The position numbers and the translations under genes are program-made. A stretch of DNA of 7,394 bases from Bacillota bacterium. GTDB lineage: Bacteria > Bacillota > Clostridia > Lachnospirales > Lachnospiraceae. The notes under the pieces were generated by a model. The model was not told where the DNA came from, made no database searches, and was given only the letters and a program-made list of their open reading frames with translations. This document shows positions 1 through 6,527 of the stretch, piece by piece (the stretch's first letter is position 1; every line of letters begins with the position of its first letter). The DNA lies in assembly GCA_023398855.1 (NCBI GenBank), contig JAEWRS010000560.1, positions 1 to 7,394 of the forward strand, given 5' to 3'.

Positions 1-458
1 CCCACAGTGACTGGAGTCAGGTCAGCGTGGAGAATACCGCTGTGGCGGCCAAAAAGGTACTTGAGGATGGAGATCATTCCCAGGCTGCAGTGGCCAGTGT
101 GATTGCAGGTCAGCTTTATGGACTGAAGGTATTAAAGCCCTCCATTAACCATAATAAGAACAATACCACACGCTTCATCATCCTGTCTAAAGAGCCGGTT
201 TACCGGGAAGACGCGGGAAAAATAAGCATTAGCTTTGAACTGCCCCATAAAAGCGGCTCCCTGTATAATATGCTGAGCAATTTTATCTATAACGGGGTTA
301 ACATGATGATGATCGAATCCAGGCCTATTTTGGGAAGAAACTGGGAATACCGGTTTTTCATAGATATTGAGGGTAATTTAAGCGATGCTTCCATTCAGAA
401 TGCCTTAAAAGGAATCTCTGAGGAGGGGAGCAATATGAGGGTTTTGGGAAATTATTAA
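1..458 (+). CDS. pheA: Prephenate dehydratase (PheA), C-terminal part, 5'-truncated by the window edge
   Basis: Prephenate dehydratase converts prephenate to phenylpyruvate in phenylalanine synthesis in the cytoplasm. The reading frame is open from base 3 to a TAA at 456-458 and gives 151 visible residues. The GTG at 27 is internal, because the residues before it (HSDWSQVS) continue the family pattern leading into the conserved NTA segment. Visible parts are the end of the catalytic domain, with the family's TRF motif at 168-176 that is needed for dehydratase activity, and then an ACT domain from about base 220. The ACT domain carries KSGSLYNML, the counterpart of the GALV region, and ESRP at 315-326; both regions form the phenylalanine-binding site for feedback inhibition. 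An N-terminal chorismate mutase domain is common in Clostridia but would lie outside the window, so I cannot say whether the enzyme is bifunctional. The C terminus looks intact. Confidence 0.95.
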   Translation, partial: HSDWSQVSVENTAVAAKKVLEDGDHSQAAVASVIAGQLYGLKVLKPSINHNKNNTTRFIILSKEPVYREDAGKISISFELPHKSGSLYNMLSNFIYNGVNMMMIESRPILGRNWEYRFFIDIEGNLSDASIQNALKGISEEGSNMRVLGNY

Positions 459-501
459 GGGCATAAAAAGATAGTTTTTAATAGTATTACACAAGGTAAA
501 A

Positions 502-527
502 GGTTGAAAGAGAACGGTCTTTCAGCC
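502..527 (+). other. Stem-loop I in the DUF815 leader
   Basis: GGTTGAAAG (502-510) pairs with CTTTCAGCC (519-527) to give a 9-bp stem with one G-T wobble around the 8-nt loop 511-518 (AGAACGGT). No T-run follows, so it is unlikely to be an intrinsic terminator. Seven of the eight loop bases can pair with the loop of the next hairpin. The 3' arm could alternatively fold on itself (TTCA 521-524 with TGAA 529-532), a weaker competitor. Confidence 0.55.
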
Positions 528-536
528 CTGAATTCG

Positions 537-573
537 TGAATCAGACGGATATGCAGGCCGTTTGTCTGATTCA
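537..573 (+). other. Stem-loop II in the DUF815 leader, just upstream of the ribosome binding site
   Basis: TGAATCAGAC (537-546) and GTCTGATTCA (564-573) are perfect 10-bp inverted arms around a 17-nt loop (547-563), and a few wobble pairs could lengthen the stem inward. The 3' arm ends three bases before the AGGAGG at 577. Only TTT follows the stem, so a terminator for pheA is possible but would be weak. It could also be a double-stranded operator, since the arms form a dyad. The arm positions are seen directly; the function is unknown. Confidence 0.6.
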
Positions 574-576
574 TTT

Positions 577-582
577 AGGAGG
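577..582 (+). promoter_or_regulatory. Ribosome binding site that sets the DUF815 start at 589
   Basis: AGGAGG at 577-582 lies six bases before the ATG at 589. It supports that ATG rather than the in-frame TTG at 562, which lies within the loop/stem of hairpin II with no ribosome binding site at the right distance. Confidence 0.9.
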
Positions 583-588
583 CATAAT

Positions 589-1875
589 ATGAAATCCCAA
601 GAATTGATTTTATACCGCAATTTATGTTATCGTGAGCTTTTTGACAAAGTTGCCGGGCTTTTAAGCCTGGAACCGGGAGAGAGAACAGAAGCAATGCCGG
701 ATTCCTGTGCCTGTGCCGGTCAGCTGACAGAGCTGGCGGCCTCCTATGGCTTTGAAGGGAATTTATGGCATTGTTTTTTAGCATTTTGTCTGGCAAATGA
801 TGAAAACGCCTATAGCACCTCATGCGAGATTGTAGGCCCAATCGAAGGAACTTTAAATGAACTGGCTGTCCACGATTTCCGTATCATAAAGAAGTTGTTT
901 GATTATGATATCCGGAAGCTGGACCACTTAAGCGGCGGGGGAGAAATATGGAAAGCCATGGCAGAATACCGGACCATTGACGGCAGCAGCAAGGTCTATA
1001 ATAAAAGAATCAGAGATCAGATCGTTGCTCTGGCCGTTGCGCTGGAACAGGCGGAAGATGTAATGATATTTAAATCCCAGGTAACGGAGTTTTACCGCAG
1101 ACTGGGAGTTGGGAAATTCGGCCTTAATAAAGCATTCCGCGTAGAGGAGGCAGAGCCTGAGCCCCAGATCCTGCCCATCACCAGTATTGAACATGTTTAC
1201 CTGGACGATATTATCGGATACCAGCTTCAAAAACAGAAGCTCATCGAAAACACGGAGGCATTTTTAAATGGACGGGCTGCCAACAACGTCCTGCTGTTCG
1301 GAGACAGCGGAACCGGTAAATCCTCCAGCATTAAGGCTGTGCTTAATGAATATTATGACAGAGGGTTGCGGATTATAGAGGTATACAAGCACCAGTTCAA
1401 GTCTCTTTCAAAGGTTCAGGAGCTGGTTAAGGACCGGAATTACAAATTTATCATTTACATGGATGATTTATCTTTTGAGGACACCGAACTGGAATATAAA
1501 TATTTAAAAGCCATCATTGAAGGTGGTCTTGGGAAGAAGCCTGGCAATGTGCTCATCTACGCCACCTCTAACCGGAGGCATCTCATACGGGAAAAATTCA
1601 GTGATAAAAGGGAACTGGAGGATGATTTACATAATAATGATACCGTCCAGGAAAAGCTTTCCCTGGTGGCACGCTTTGGCGTGACCATTTACTTTGGATC
1701 TCCGGATAAAAGAGAGTTCCATGAGATCGTAAGACAGCTGGCTGCCCGCAGTGACATCACCATGCCATTGGAAGAACTGTACGCAAAAGCGAATATATGG
1801 GAATTACATCACGGAGGCTTATCAGGAAGAACGGCAAGCCAGTTTATAACACATCTTTTAGGAAAATCGGAGTGA
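589..1875 (+). CDS. DUF815-family AAA+ ATPase of unknown function
   Basis: The 428-residue cytoplasmic protein starts at the ATG at 589. Residues 1 to about 200 look mostly helical and I recognise no motif there. A P-loop ATPase domain follows: Walker A is GDSGTGKS at 238-245, Walker B is FIIYMDDL at 287-294, and the likely sensor-1 Asn is N328 in YATSN. EKFSD (335-339) and a C-terminal LSGR (411-414) match places where AAA+ proteins put arginine-finger or sensor-2 residues. Walker B has Asp-Asp rather than Asp-Glu, which to my knowledge is typical of the DUF815 family rather than a defect. There is no signal peptide or membrane segment. The family resembles single-domain AAA+ ATPases, but its substrate is not known to me. 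The gene ends 45 bp before ppx in the same direction, so the two are probably co-transcribed and linked to polyphosphate metabolism by context only. I am confident of the ATPase fold and fairly confident of the family name. Confidence 0.88.
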   Translation: MKSQELILYRNLCYRELFDKVAGLLSLEPGERTEAMPDSCACAGQLTELAASYGFEGNLWHCFLAFCLANDENAYSTSCEIVGPIEGTLNELAVHDFRIIKKLFDYDIRKLDHLSGGGEIWKAMAEYRTIDGSSKVYNKRIRDQIVALAVALEQAEDVMIFKSQVTEFYRRLGVGKFGLNKAFRVEEAEPEPQILPITSIEHVYLDDIIGYQLQKQKLIENTEAFLNGRAANNVLLFGDSGTGKSSSIKAVLNEYYDRGLRIIEVYKHQFKSLSKVQELVKDRNYKFIIYMDDLSFEDTELEYKYLKAIIEGGLGKKPGNVLIYATSNRRHLIREKFSDKRELEDDLHNNDTVQEKLSLVARFGVTIYFGSPDKREFHEIVRQLAARSDITMPLEELYAKANIWELHHGGLSGRTASQFITHLLGKSE

Positions 1876-1920
1876 ACTATATGAAAGCTGCCTGGTAAAT
1901 GGGCGGCAAGGAGGATCAGT

Positions 1921-3489
1921 ATGGCAATAAGATTATTTGCTGCCATTGATGTTGGATCATTTGAACTGGAGCTTGGTATCTATGAGATTTCCCAGAAGGC
2001 CGGGATCCGGAAGGTGGATCATGTCCGCCATGTCATAGCCCTTGGAAGGGATACCTATAAAGACGGAAAAATCAGCTATGAACTGGTGGATGAGATGTGC
2101 CAGGTCATCAAAGATTTTGCTTCTATCATGCAGTCATATAAGGTGACCGGCTACCGCGCCTATGCCACCAGTGCCCTGCGGGAAGCCAAAAACAGCCGGA
2201 TCGTGCTGGATCAGATGCGGGTGAGAACCGGGATTGAAGTACGGGTAATCAGCAATTCCGAGCAGCGTTTTATCAGCTATAAGGCCATTGCTTCAAAGGA
2301 TGCGGAATTTCATAAGATCATACAAAAGGGCACAGCAATCGTTGATGTTGGTTTTGGAAGCATGCAGGTTTCCTTATTTGACAGGGATGCCTTAATCTCT
2401 ACTCACAACCTGATGCTTGGAGTATTGAGGATCAGGGAAATGATGGGAAATGTGCAGGTCGACAACCAGATGCAAAATACCCTGATCGAGGAACTGGTGG
2501 ACAATGAGCTATACACCTTCCGCAAGGTTTATTTAAAGGACAGAGAAATTAAAAACCTCATCGGCATAGGGGAAAGCATCCTCTATCTTTCCCGGGGCAG
2601 CAGGGGAGGAAAGCCTGTGGAGCGGGTTACTGCAGAAGAATTTGCATCTTTTTATGACAAGATCGTGGAAATGTCCATGGACCAGATCCAGGACCGGTTC
2701 GGGGTCAATGCGGAATACGCTTCTCTTTTAGTCCCGGCGGCTATCATCTTCAAACGCGTTCTGGAACTGACAAAGGCAGAGCTTTTCTGGATCCCCGGAA
2801 TCCGCCTTTGTGACAGCATTGCTGCTGAATATGCGGAAGACAACAAGGCCGTAAAATTCAATCATGATTTTTCAGAGGATATCCTTGCAGCTTCCCGCAA
2901 CATGGCAAAGCGTTACAAATGCCACAGCCCTCATACCGTTGATATGGAAAAGTATGTGCTTGATATCTTTGACAGCATGAAGAAATATCACGGAATGGGA
3001 AAGAGGGAAAGGCTCCTGTTGCAGATTGCTGCGATTCTCCACGCCTGCGGCAAGTTTATCAGCATGAGAAATCCCAGTGAGTCTGCCTACCACATCATCA
3101 TGTCCACGGAGATTATCGGGCTGTCCCATATGGAACGGGAGATTATTGCTAATGCGGTCCGTTATAATGGGGTAGAATTTGATTATAACCGGATTCATAT
3201 AAACGAAGAGTTGTTCCGGAATACAAAAGAAGAATTTCTTCAAGATGACAGTATCATACTGATTGGAAAGCTGACAGCCATTTTAAGGCTGGCAAATGCC
3301 ATGGACCGCAGCCATAAGCAGAAGCTGTCGGAAAGCCGAATGACCGTTAAAAACGGGCAGTTGGTTGTGACTGTGTCTTATGAAGGCGACATCACCCTGG
3401 AAGCGGTAGCTTTTCGCCAGAAAGCGGACTTCTTTGAAGAGATATTCGGAATAAGGCCCATATTAAGACAGAAGAGGAGGTTATCCTGA
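1921..3489 (+). CDS. ppx: Ppx/GppA-family phosphatase (exopolyphosphatase-like), active-site motifs altered
   Basis: The protein has 522 residues. The start is supported by AAGGAGG at 1908-1914, six bases upstream. Ppx/GppA enzymes have an actin-like ASKHA fold and remove terminal phosphates from polyphosphate or pppGpp. Recognisable family blocks are AIDVGS (8-13), YATSALREA (81-89), VISNSEQR (109-116, with E114 at the usual acidic position), DVGFGS (142-147), LMLGVLRIRE (164-173) and GIGESI (215-220). The C-terminal half from about 320 is the HD-like helical domain, with ILHACGKF (372-379) and GLSHMEREIIA (400-410). Several signature residues differ from what I recall of canonical enzymes: GSN is GSF, DIGGGSTE is DVGFGSMQ, GGT is GES, and the HD pair is H374-A375. 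The HD-like domain is also not metal-binding in E. coli Ppx, so that change alone is not damning. The TGA overlaps the ppk1 ATG by one base, implying translational coupling. The family call is firm; exopolyphosphatase activity is not. Confidence 0.88.
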   Translation: MAIRLFAAIDVGSFELELGIYEISQKAGIRKVDHVRHVIALGRDTYKDGKISYELVDEMCQVIKDFASIMQSYKVTGYRAYATSALREAKNSRIVLDQMRVRTGIEVRVISNSEQRFISYKAIASKDAEFHKIIQKGTAIVDVGFGSMQVSLFDRDALISTHNLMLGVLRIREMMGNVQVDNQMQNTLIEELVDNELYTFRKVYLKDREIKNLIGIGESILYLSRGSRGGKPVERVTAEEFASFYDKIVEMSMDQIQDRFGVNAEYASLLVPAAIIFKRVLELTKAELFWIPGIRLCDSIAAEYAEDNKAVKFNHDFSEDILAASRNMAKRYKCHSPHTVDMEKYVLDIFDSMKKYHGMGKRERLLLQIAAILHACGKFISMRNPSESAYHIIMSTEIIGLSHMEREIIANAVRYNGVEFDYNRIHINEELFRNTKEEFLQDDSIILIGKLTAILRLANAMDRSHKQKLSESRMTVKNGQLVVTVSYEGDITLEAVAFRQKADFFEEIFGIRPILRQKRRLS

Positions 3490-5636
3490 TGGCGGGCGAC
3501 TATGAAATGATCTTTAGCAATCCTGAAAATTATGTCAATCGAGAACTGAGCTGGATTGAGTTCAATTACCGGGTGCTCAGCGAAGCAAGGGATAAAAGCC
3601 TTCCTCTTTTTGAACGGTTGAAGTTTTTAAGCATCACAGCCTCTAATCTGGATGAATTTTATATGGTCCGGGTTGCTTCATTAAAAGATATGGTCCACGC
3701 CAAATATACCAAGCCTGATATTGCCGGCTTAGACCCTAAATCCCAGCTGGAAAAGATCAGCGGCAGAACCCATGAGCTGGTAGCTCTCCAGTACTCTACC
3801 TACAATCGTTCTCTTCTTCCCTCCTTAAAGCAGAACGGGCTGCGGGTGGTACAAAACCATGAGGATTTAAGCATAGAAGAGGGAAGATTTGCTGACAGCT
3901 ATTTTGAACGAAATGTATATCCCGTGCTGACTCCCATGGCAGTGGATTCTTCTCGTCCATTTCCGTTGATTCGCAATAAATCGTTAAATATCGCAGCGCT
4001 CCTTCAGAAAAAAAGCGGGGAAGAGGAGCTGGAATTTGCAACGGTCCAGGTGCCTAGTGTTCTTCCAAGAATCGTGGAACTGCCGTCTGGAAAAAAGAAT
4101 GAACGGGCAGTCATTTTATTAGAACAGATTATTGAGCGAAATATCGGCAGCTTGTTTTTAAATTACAATGTGATCAATGCCCATCCCTACCGCATTATGA
4201 GAAATGCAGACCTTACCATTGACGAAGAGGAAGCAGAAGACCTATTGGAGGAAATTCAGAAACAGCTGAAAAAACGCCAGTGGGGCGAAGCCATCCGCCT
4301 TGAGCTGGAAGAAAAGATGGATAAGCGTCTGCTAAAGATACTTAAACGGGAGCTGAACATCAGCTCCGGCGATATTTTTGAAATAGCCGGTCCCCTGGAC
4401 TTGACTTTTTTAATGAAGATGTACGGTCTGAAGGGCTTTGATCACTTAAAGGCGGTACCCTATGTACCCCAACAGGTTCCAAGGCTGATGAATGAGGAGG
4501 ATATCTTTTCCAATATCCGGGAGGGTGACATCTTGCTTCACCACCCTTATGAAACCTTTGATCCTGTGGTGAATTTTGTTAAATCGGCTGCAAGTGACCC
4601 GGCGGTTCTGGCCATCAAACAAACCCTTTACAGGGTCAGTGGGAATTCCCCCATTATTGCGGCCCTGGCAGAAGCCGCGGACAATGGTAAGCAAGTATCG
4701 GTTCTGGTGGAATTAAAAGCACGCTTTGACGAGGAAAACAATATCAACTGGGCAAAAAAGCTGGAAAAGTCTGGCTGTCATGTCATATACGGACTGGTAG
4801 GCTTAAAGACCCACAGCAAGATTACACTGGTGGTGCGCAGGGAGGAAGATGGAATCCGCCGCTACGTCCATTTAGGCACAGGAAATTACAACGATTCAAC
4901 GGCAAAGCTTTACACGGACCTTGGCCTTATGACCTGCAATCCCCAGATCGGGGAAGATGCCACTGCTGTATTTAATATGCTGTCAGGCTATTCCGAGCCT
5001 CTTCACTGGAATAAACTGATTTTGGCACCCACCTGGCTGCGGCCCAGATTTTTAAGGATGATCCGCAGGGAAGCAAGAAATGCAGAGAACGGAAAAACGG
5101 CTCATATCATGGCAAAGATGAATTCCCTCTGTGACAAAGAAATCATAGCAGCACTTTATGAAGCCTCCTGCGCAGGGGTGAAGATCCAATTGATCGTACG
5201 TGGCATATGCAGTTTAAAAGCCGGGGTTTTGGGGCTGAGTGAGAATATTACCGTTCACTCCATTGTAGGAAATTTCCTGGAGCACGCCAGGATCTTTTAT
5301 TTTGAAAACGATAATAGTCCGGAGCTCTATATGGGCAGTGCAGACTGGATGCCAAGAAATTTAGACCGGAGAGTGGAGATCATGTTTCCCGTGGAGGATG
5401 AGACTCTGGTGGAGCATATCCTCCATGTCCTGAAGGTCCAGTTTCAGGATAACGTAAAGGCCCACATACTGCAGCCTTCCGGAACCTATGAAAAACCAGA
5501 TAAAAGGGGAAAGATCCAGGTTAACAGCCAGGAGCAGTTTTGTGAGGAAGCGGTGAGAAGCGTAAAGGAAGAGCTTGGTAAATTAAACCCGGTAGCCAGC
5601 CGGGTATTCATTCCTACAGAAAGCCAGGAGGAATAA
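3489..5636 (+). CDS. ppk1: Polyphosphate kinase 1 (PPK1)
   Basis: PPK1 reversibly transfers the gamma phosphate of ATP onto a growing inorganic polyphosphate chain through a phosphohistidine intermediate, often at the membrane periphery. The 715 residues are slightly longer than E. coli Ppk (688). The N domain opens with NRELSWIEFNYRVL (17-30) and FLSITASNLDEF (46-57). The head domain follows, then two phospholipase-D-like C domains. Catalytic residues line up with those I recall from E. coli at a constant offset of +7: R382 and R412 (Mg/phosphate, E. coli R375 and R405), H442 in KTHSK (the phosphorylated His, H435), H461 in HLGTGNYN (H454) and H599 in LEHAR (H592). All are present, so the enzyme should be active. 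The ATG at 3489 overlaps the ppx stop, and AGGAGG at 3475-3480, inside the ppx 3' end, is the ribosome binding site. The roughly 50 residues after position 660 are polar and less conserved. No hairpin terminator is visible downstream. Confidence 0.97.
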   Translation: MAGDYEMIFSNPENYVNRELSWIEFNYRVLSEARDKSLPLFERLKFLSITASNLDEFYMVRVASLKDMVHAKYTKPDIAGLDPKSQLEKISGRTHELVALQYSTYNRSLLPSLKQNGLRVVQNHEDLSIEEGRFADSYFERNVYPVLTPMAVDSSRPFPLIRNKSLNIAALLQKKSGEEELEFATVQVPSVLPRIVELPSGKKNERAVILLEQIIERNIGSLFLNYNVINAHPYRIMRNADLTIDEEEAEDLLEEIQKQLKKRQWGEAIRLELEEKMDKRLLKILKRELNISSGDIFEIAGPLDLTFLMKMYGLKGFDHLKAVPYVPQQVPRLMNEEDIFSNIREGDILLHHPYETFDPVVNFVKSAASDPAVLAIKQTLYRVSGNSPIIAALAEAADNGKQVSVLVELKARFDEENNINWAKKLEKSGCHVIYGLVGLKTHSKITLVVRREEDGIRRYVHLGTGNYNDSTAKLYTDLGLMTCNPQIGEDATAVFNMLSGYSEPLHWNKLILAPTWLRPRFLRMIRREARNAENGKTAHIMAKMNSLCDKEIIAALYEASCAGVKIQLIVRGICSLKAGVLGLSENITVHSIVGNFLEHARIFYFENDNSPELYMGSADWMPRNLDRRVEIMFPVEDETLVEHILHVLKVQFQDNVKAHILQPSGTYEKPDKRGKIQVNSQEQFCEEAVRSVKEELGKLNPVASRVFIPTESQEE

Positions 5637-5670
5637 GAGTATTGATTTAAATTACCGGATTATAGCTTTT

Positions 5671-5692
5671 TTGTAAGAAAATAGTAAGGCAA
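5671..5692 (+). promoter_or_regulatory. 11-bp direct repeat, candidate response-regulator operator
   Basis: TTGTAAGAAAA (5671-5681) is followed immediately by TAGTAAGGCAA (5682-5692), matching at 8 of 11 positions, with GTAAG conserved in both. OmpR/PhoB-type regulators, the class encoded just downstream, usually bind head-to-tail repeats with this 11-bp period. The repeat covers the place where a -35 box would be for the -10 at 5710, so activator-dependent autoregulation is a reasonable inference. No binding is proven. Confidence 0.4.
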
Positions 5693-5706
5693 AGATACCT
5701 TTCTTG

Positions 5707-5715
5707 TGGTAAAAT
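5707..5715 (+). promoter_or_regulatory. Extended -10 promoter for the two-component operon
   Basis: TGG followed by TAAAAT (5710-5715) makes an extended -10 element (TGnTAAAAT). With 17-bp spacing the -35 would be AGGCAA at 5687-5692, a poor match; extended -10 promoters and activator-dependent promoters tolerate this. Transcription would begin near 5722 and leave a leader of about 100 nt before the ATG at 5820. A short dyad, TAAGA-G-TCTTA (5719-5729), lies across the expected start site. Confidence 0.5.
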
Positions 5716-5728
5716 GGATAAGAGTCTT

Positions 5729-5781
5729 AGCGGTGCCCCGTCATGAATCATTTGGCTCCAGCCAATGTTGAACGCACCGCT
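5729..5781 (+). other. Nested stem-loop in the response-regulator leader
   Basis: AGCGGTGC (5729-5736) and GCACCGCT (5774-5781) are perfect 8-bp complementary arms. Inside them TTGGC (5752-5756) and GCCAA (5761-5765) form a second hairpin with loop TCCA, extendable with one bulged T. The outer stem is followed by GAACCTTATATATAC, not a T-run, so it does not look like a terminator. It lies 24 bases before the ribosome binding site at 5806-5811. CTCC at 5756-5759 is complementary to GGAG at 5807-5810, a possible but unproven alternative pairing. I do not recognise a known riboswitch class. Confidence 0.5.
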
Positions 5782-5819
5782 GAACCTTATATATACATAC
5801 GACAAGGGAGGTATTTTTC

Positions 5820-6527
5820 ATGTCCGATACAATAAATATTCTGGTTGTGGATGATGAGAAGGAAATTGCGGAGCTGGTGGAGATCTATTTAGTCAGTGAT
5901 GGATATAAAGTATTCAAAGCAAGTACTGCGGAAGAGGGACTGGGAATTCTGGAAAAGAACCAGATCCATCTGGTGCTTTTAGACATCATGATGCCGGGAA
6001 TGGATGGCCTGCAGATGTGCAAGAAAATACGGGAGACGAATAATATTCCCATCATCATGCTCAGTGCCAAGTCCACGGACCTGGACAAAATATTGGGTCT
6101 TGGGACCGGAGCGGATGATTATGTGACAAAGCCATTTAACCCGCTGGAGCTGACGGCAAGGGTAAAATCCCAGCTGCGCCGTTACACCCAGTTAAACCCC
6201 AACAGTGCGGTAAACGAGGCGGTTAAGAATGAAATTGCAATCAAAGGTCTGACCATTAACAAGGATAACCACAAGGTGACTGTTTATGGAGAAGAGATCA
6301 AGCTCACCCCAATTGAGTTTGACATCCTGTATTTGCTGGCAGCCAATCCGGGAAGGGTGTTCAGCACGGATGAGATTTTCGAAAAGGTTTGGAATGAAAA
6401 GGTTTATGAAGCCAATAACACGGTAATGGTACATATCAGACGCCTGCGGGGCAAGATGAAAGAAGATACCAGACAGAACAAGATCATCACAACTGTTTGG
6501 GGGGTAGGATACAAAATTGAAAAATGA
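5820..6527 (+). CDS. OmpR-family (VanR-like) response regulator
   Basis: The 235-residue DNA-binding regulator starts at an ATG eight bases after GGGAGG (5806-5811). The receiver domain spans about residues 5-120: acidic pocket D11 and D12, phospho-acceptor D55 in LLDIMMPGMDG, switch residue S82 in MLSAK, and K104 in TKPF. All active-site residues are present. The C-terminal winged helix spans about 138-235, with KLTPIEFDILYLL (161-173), recognition helix around NNTVMVHIRRLRGKM (199-213) and the ending TTVWGVGYKIEK. The start, the receiver pattern and this ending closely resemble what I recall of enterococcal VanR, but no vanH, vanA/B or vanX genes are visible, so no van symbol is justified. 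It is expected to be phosphorylated by the kinase encoded next, whose reading frame overlaps its 3' end. The upstream 11-bp repeat suggests autoregulation. Its targets are unknown. Confidence 0.96.
   Translation: MSDTINILVVDDEKEIAELVEIYLVSDGYKVFKASTAEEGLGILEKNQIHLVLLDIMMPGMDGLQMCKKIRETNNIPIIMLSAKSTDLDKILGLGTGADDYVTKPFNPLELTARVKSQLRRYTQLNPNSAVNEAVKNEIAIKGLTINKDNHKVTVYGEEIKLTPIEFDILYLLAANPGRVFSTDEIFEKVWNEKVYEANNTVMVHIRRLRGKMKEDTRQNKIITTVWGVGYKIEK
6501..6509 (+). promoter_or_regulatory. Weak ribosome binding site for the TTG-initiated histidine kinase
   Basis: GGGGTAGGA lies inside the response-regulator 3' end and finishes seven bases before the TTG at 6517. It matches the anti-Shine-Dalgarno only in part. 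It is still the only such signal near the start of the kinase frame, which is closed upstream by an in-frame TAG at 6505-6507. Confidence 0.45.

Larger units (their letters stand above)
459..588 (+). promoter_or_regulatory. Intergenic leader between pheA and the DUF815 ATPase gene
   Basis: This 130-bp gap holds two consecutive stem-loops (502-527 and 537-573), listed separately, followed by the ribosome binding site at 577-582. Near its start there is an AT-only inverted repeat (TAAAAA 464-469, TTTTTA 475-480), too weak to be a convincing terminator. I see no good sigma-A promoter: TAAAAG at 497-502 could pass for a -10, but the matching -35 position (474-479) is poor. It is therefore open whether the downstream operon has its own promoter here or is read from pheA through the hairpins. 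Confidence 0.5.

Noticed and set aside
464..480. AT-only inverted repeat after pheA (TAAAAA/TTTTTA) as a bidirectional terminator
   Set aside because: Six A-T pairs around a five-base loop are too unstable to terminate transcription on their own.
562..588. TTG at 562 as an alternative start for the DUF815 protein, adding nine residues
   Set aside because: It lies within hairpin II with no ribosome binding site, while ATG 589 has AGGAGG at ideal spacing.
1881..1898. Five-codon reading frame (MKAAW, stop) between the DUF815 gene and ppx
   Set aside because: Far too short to support as a gene, with no clear ribosome binding site of its own; frames this short arise by chance.
5587..5605. ACCCGG/CCGGGT inverted repeat near the ppk1 3' end as a terminator
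   Set aside because: It is inside the coding region, has a short 6-bp stem and is not followed by a T-run.
5637..5672. T-run at 5667-5672 as the ppk1 intrinsic terminator
   Set aside because: No GC-rich stem precedes the six Ts, so a rho-independent terminator cannot be supported.
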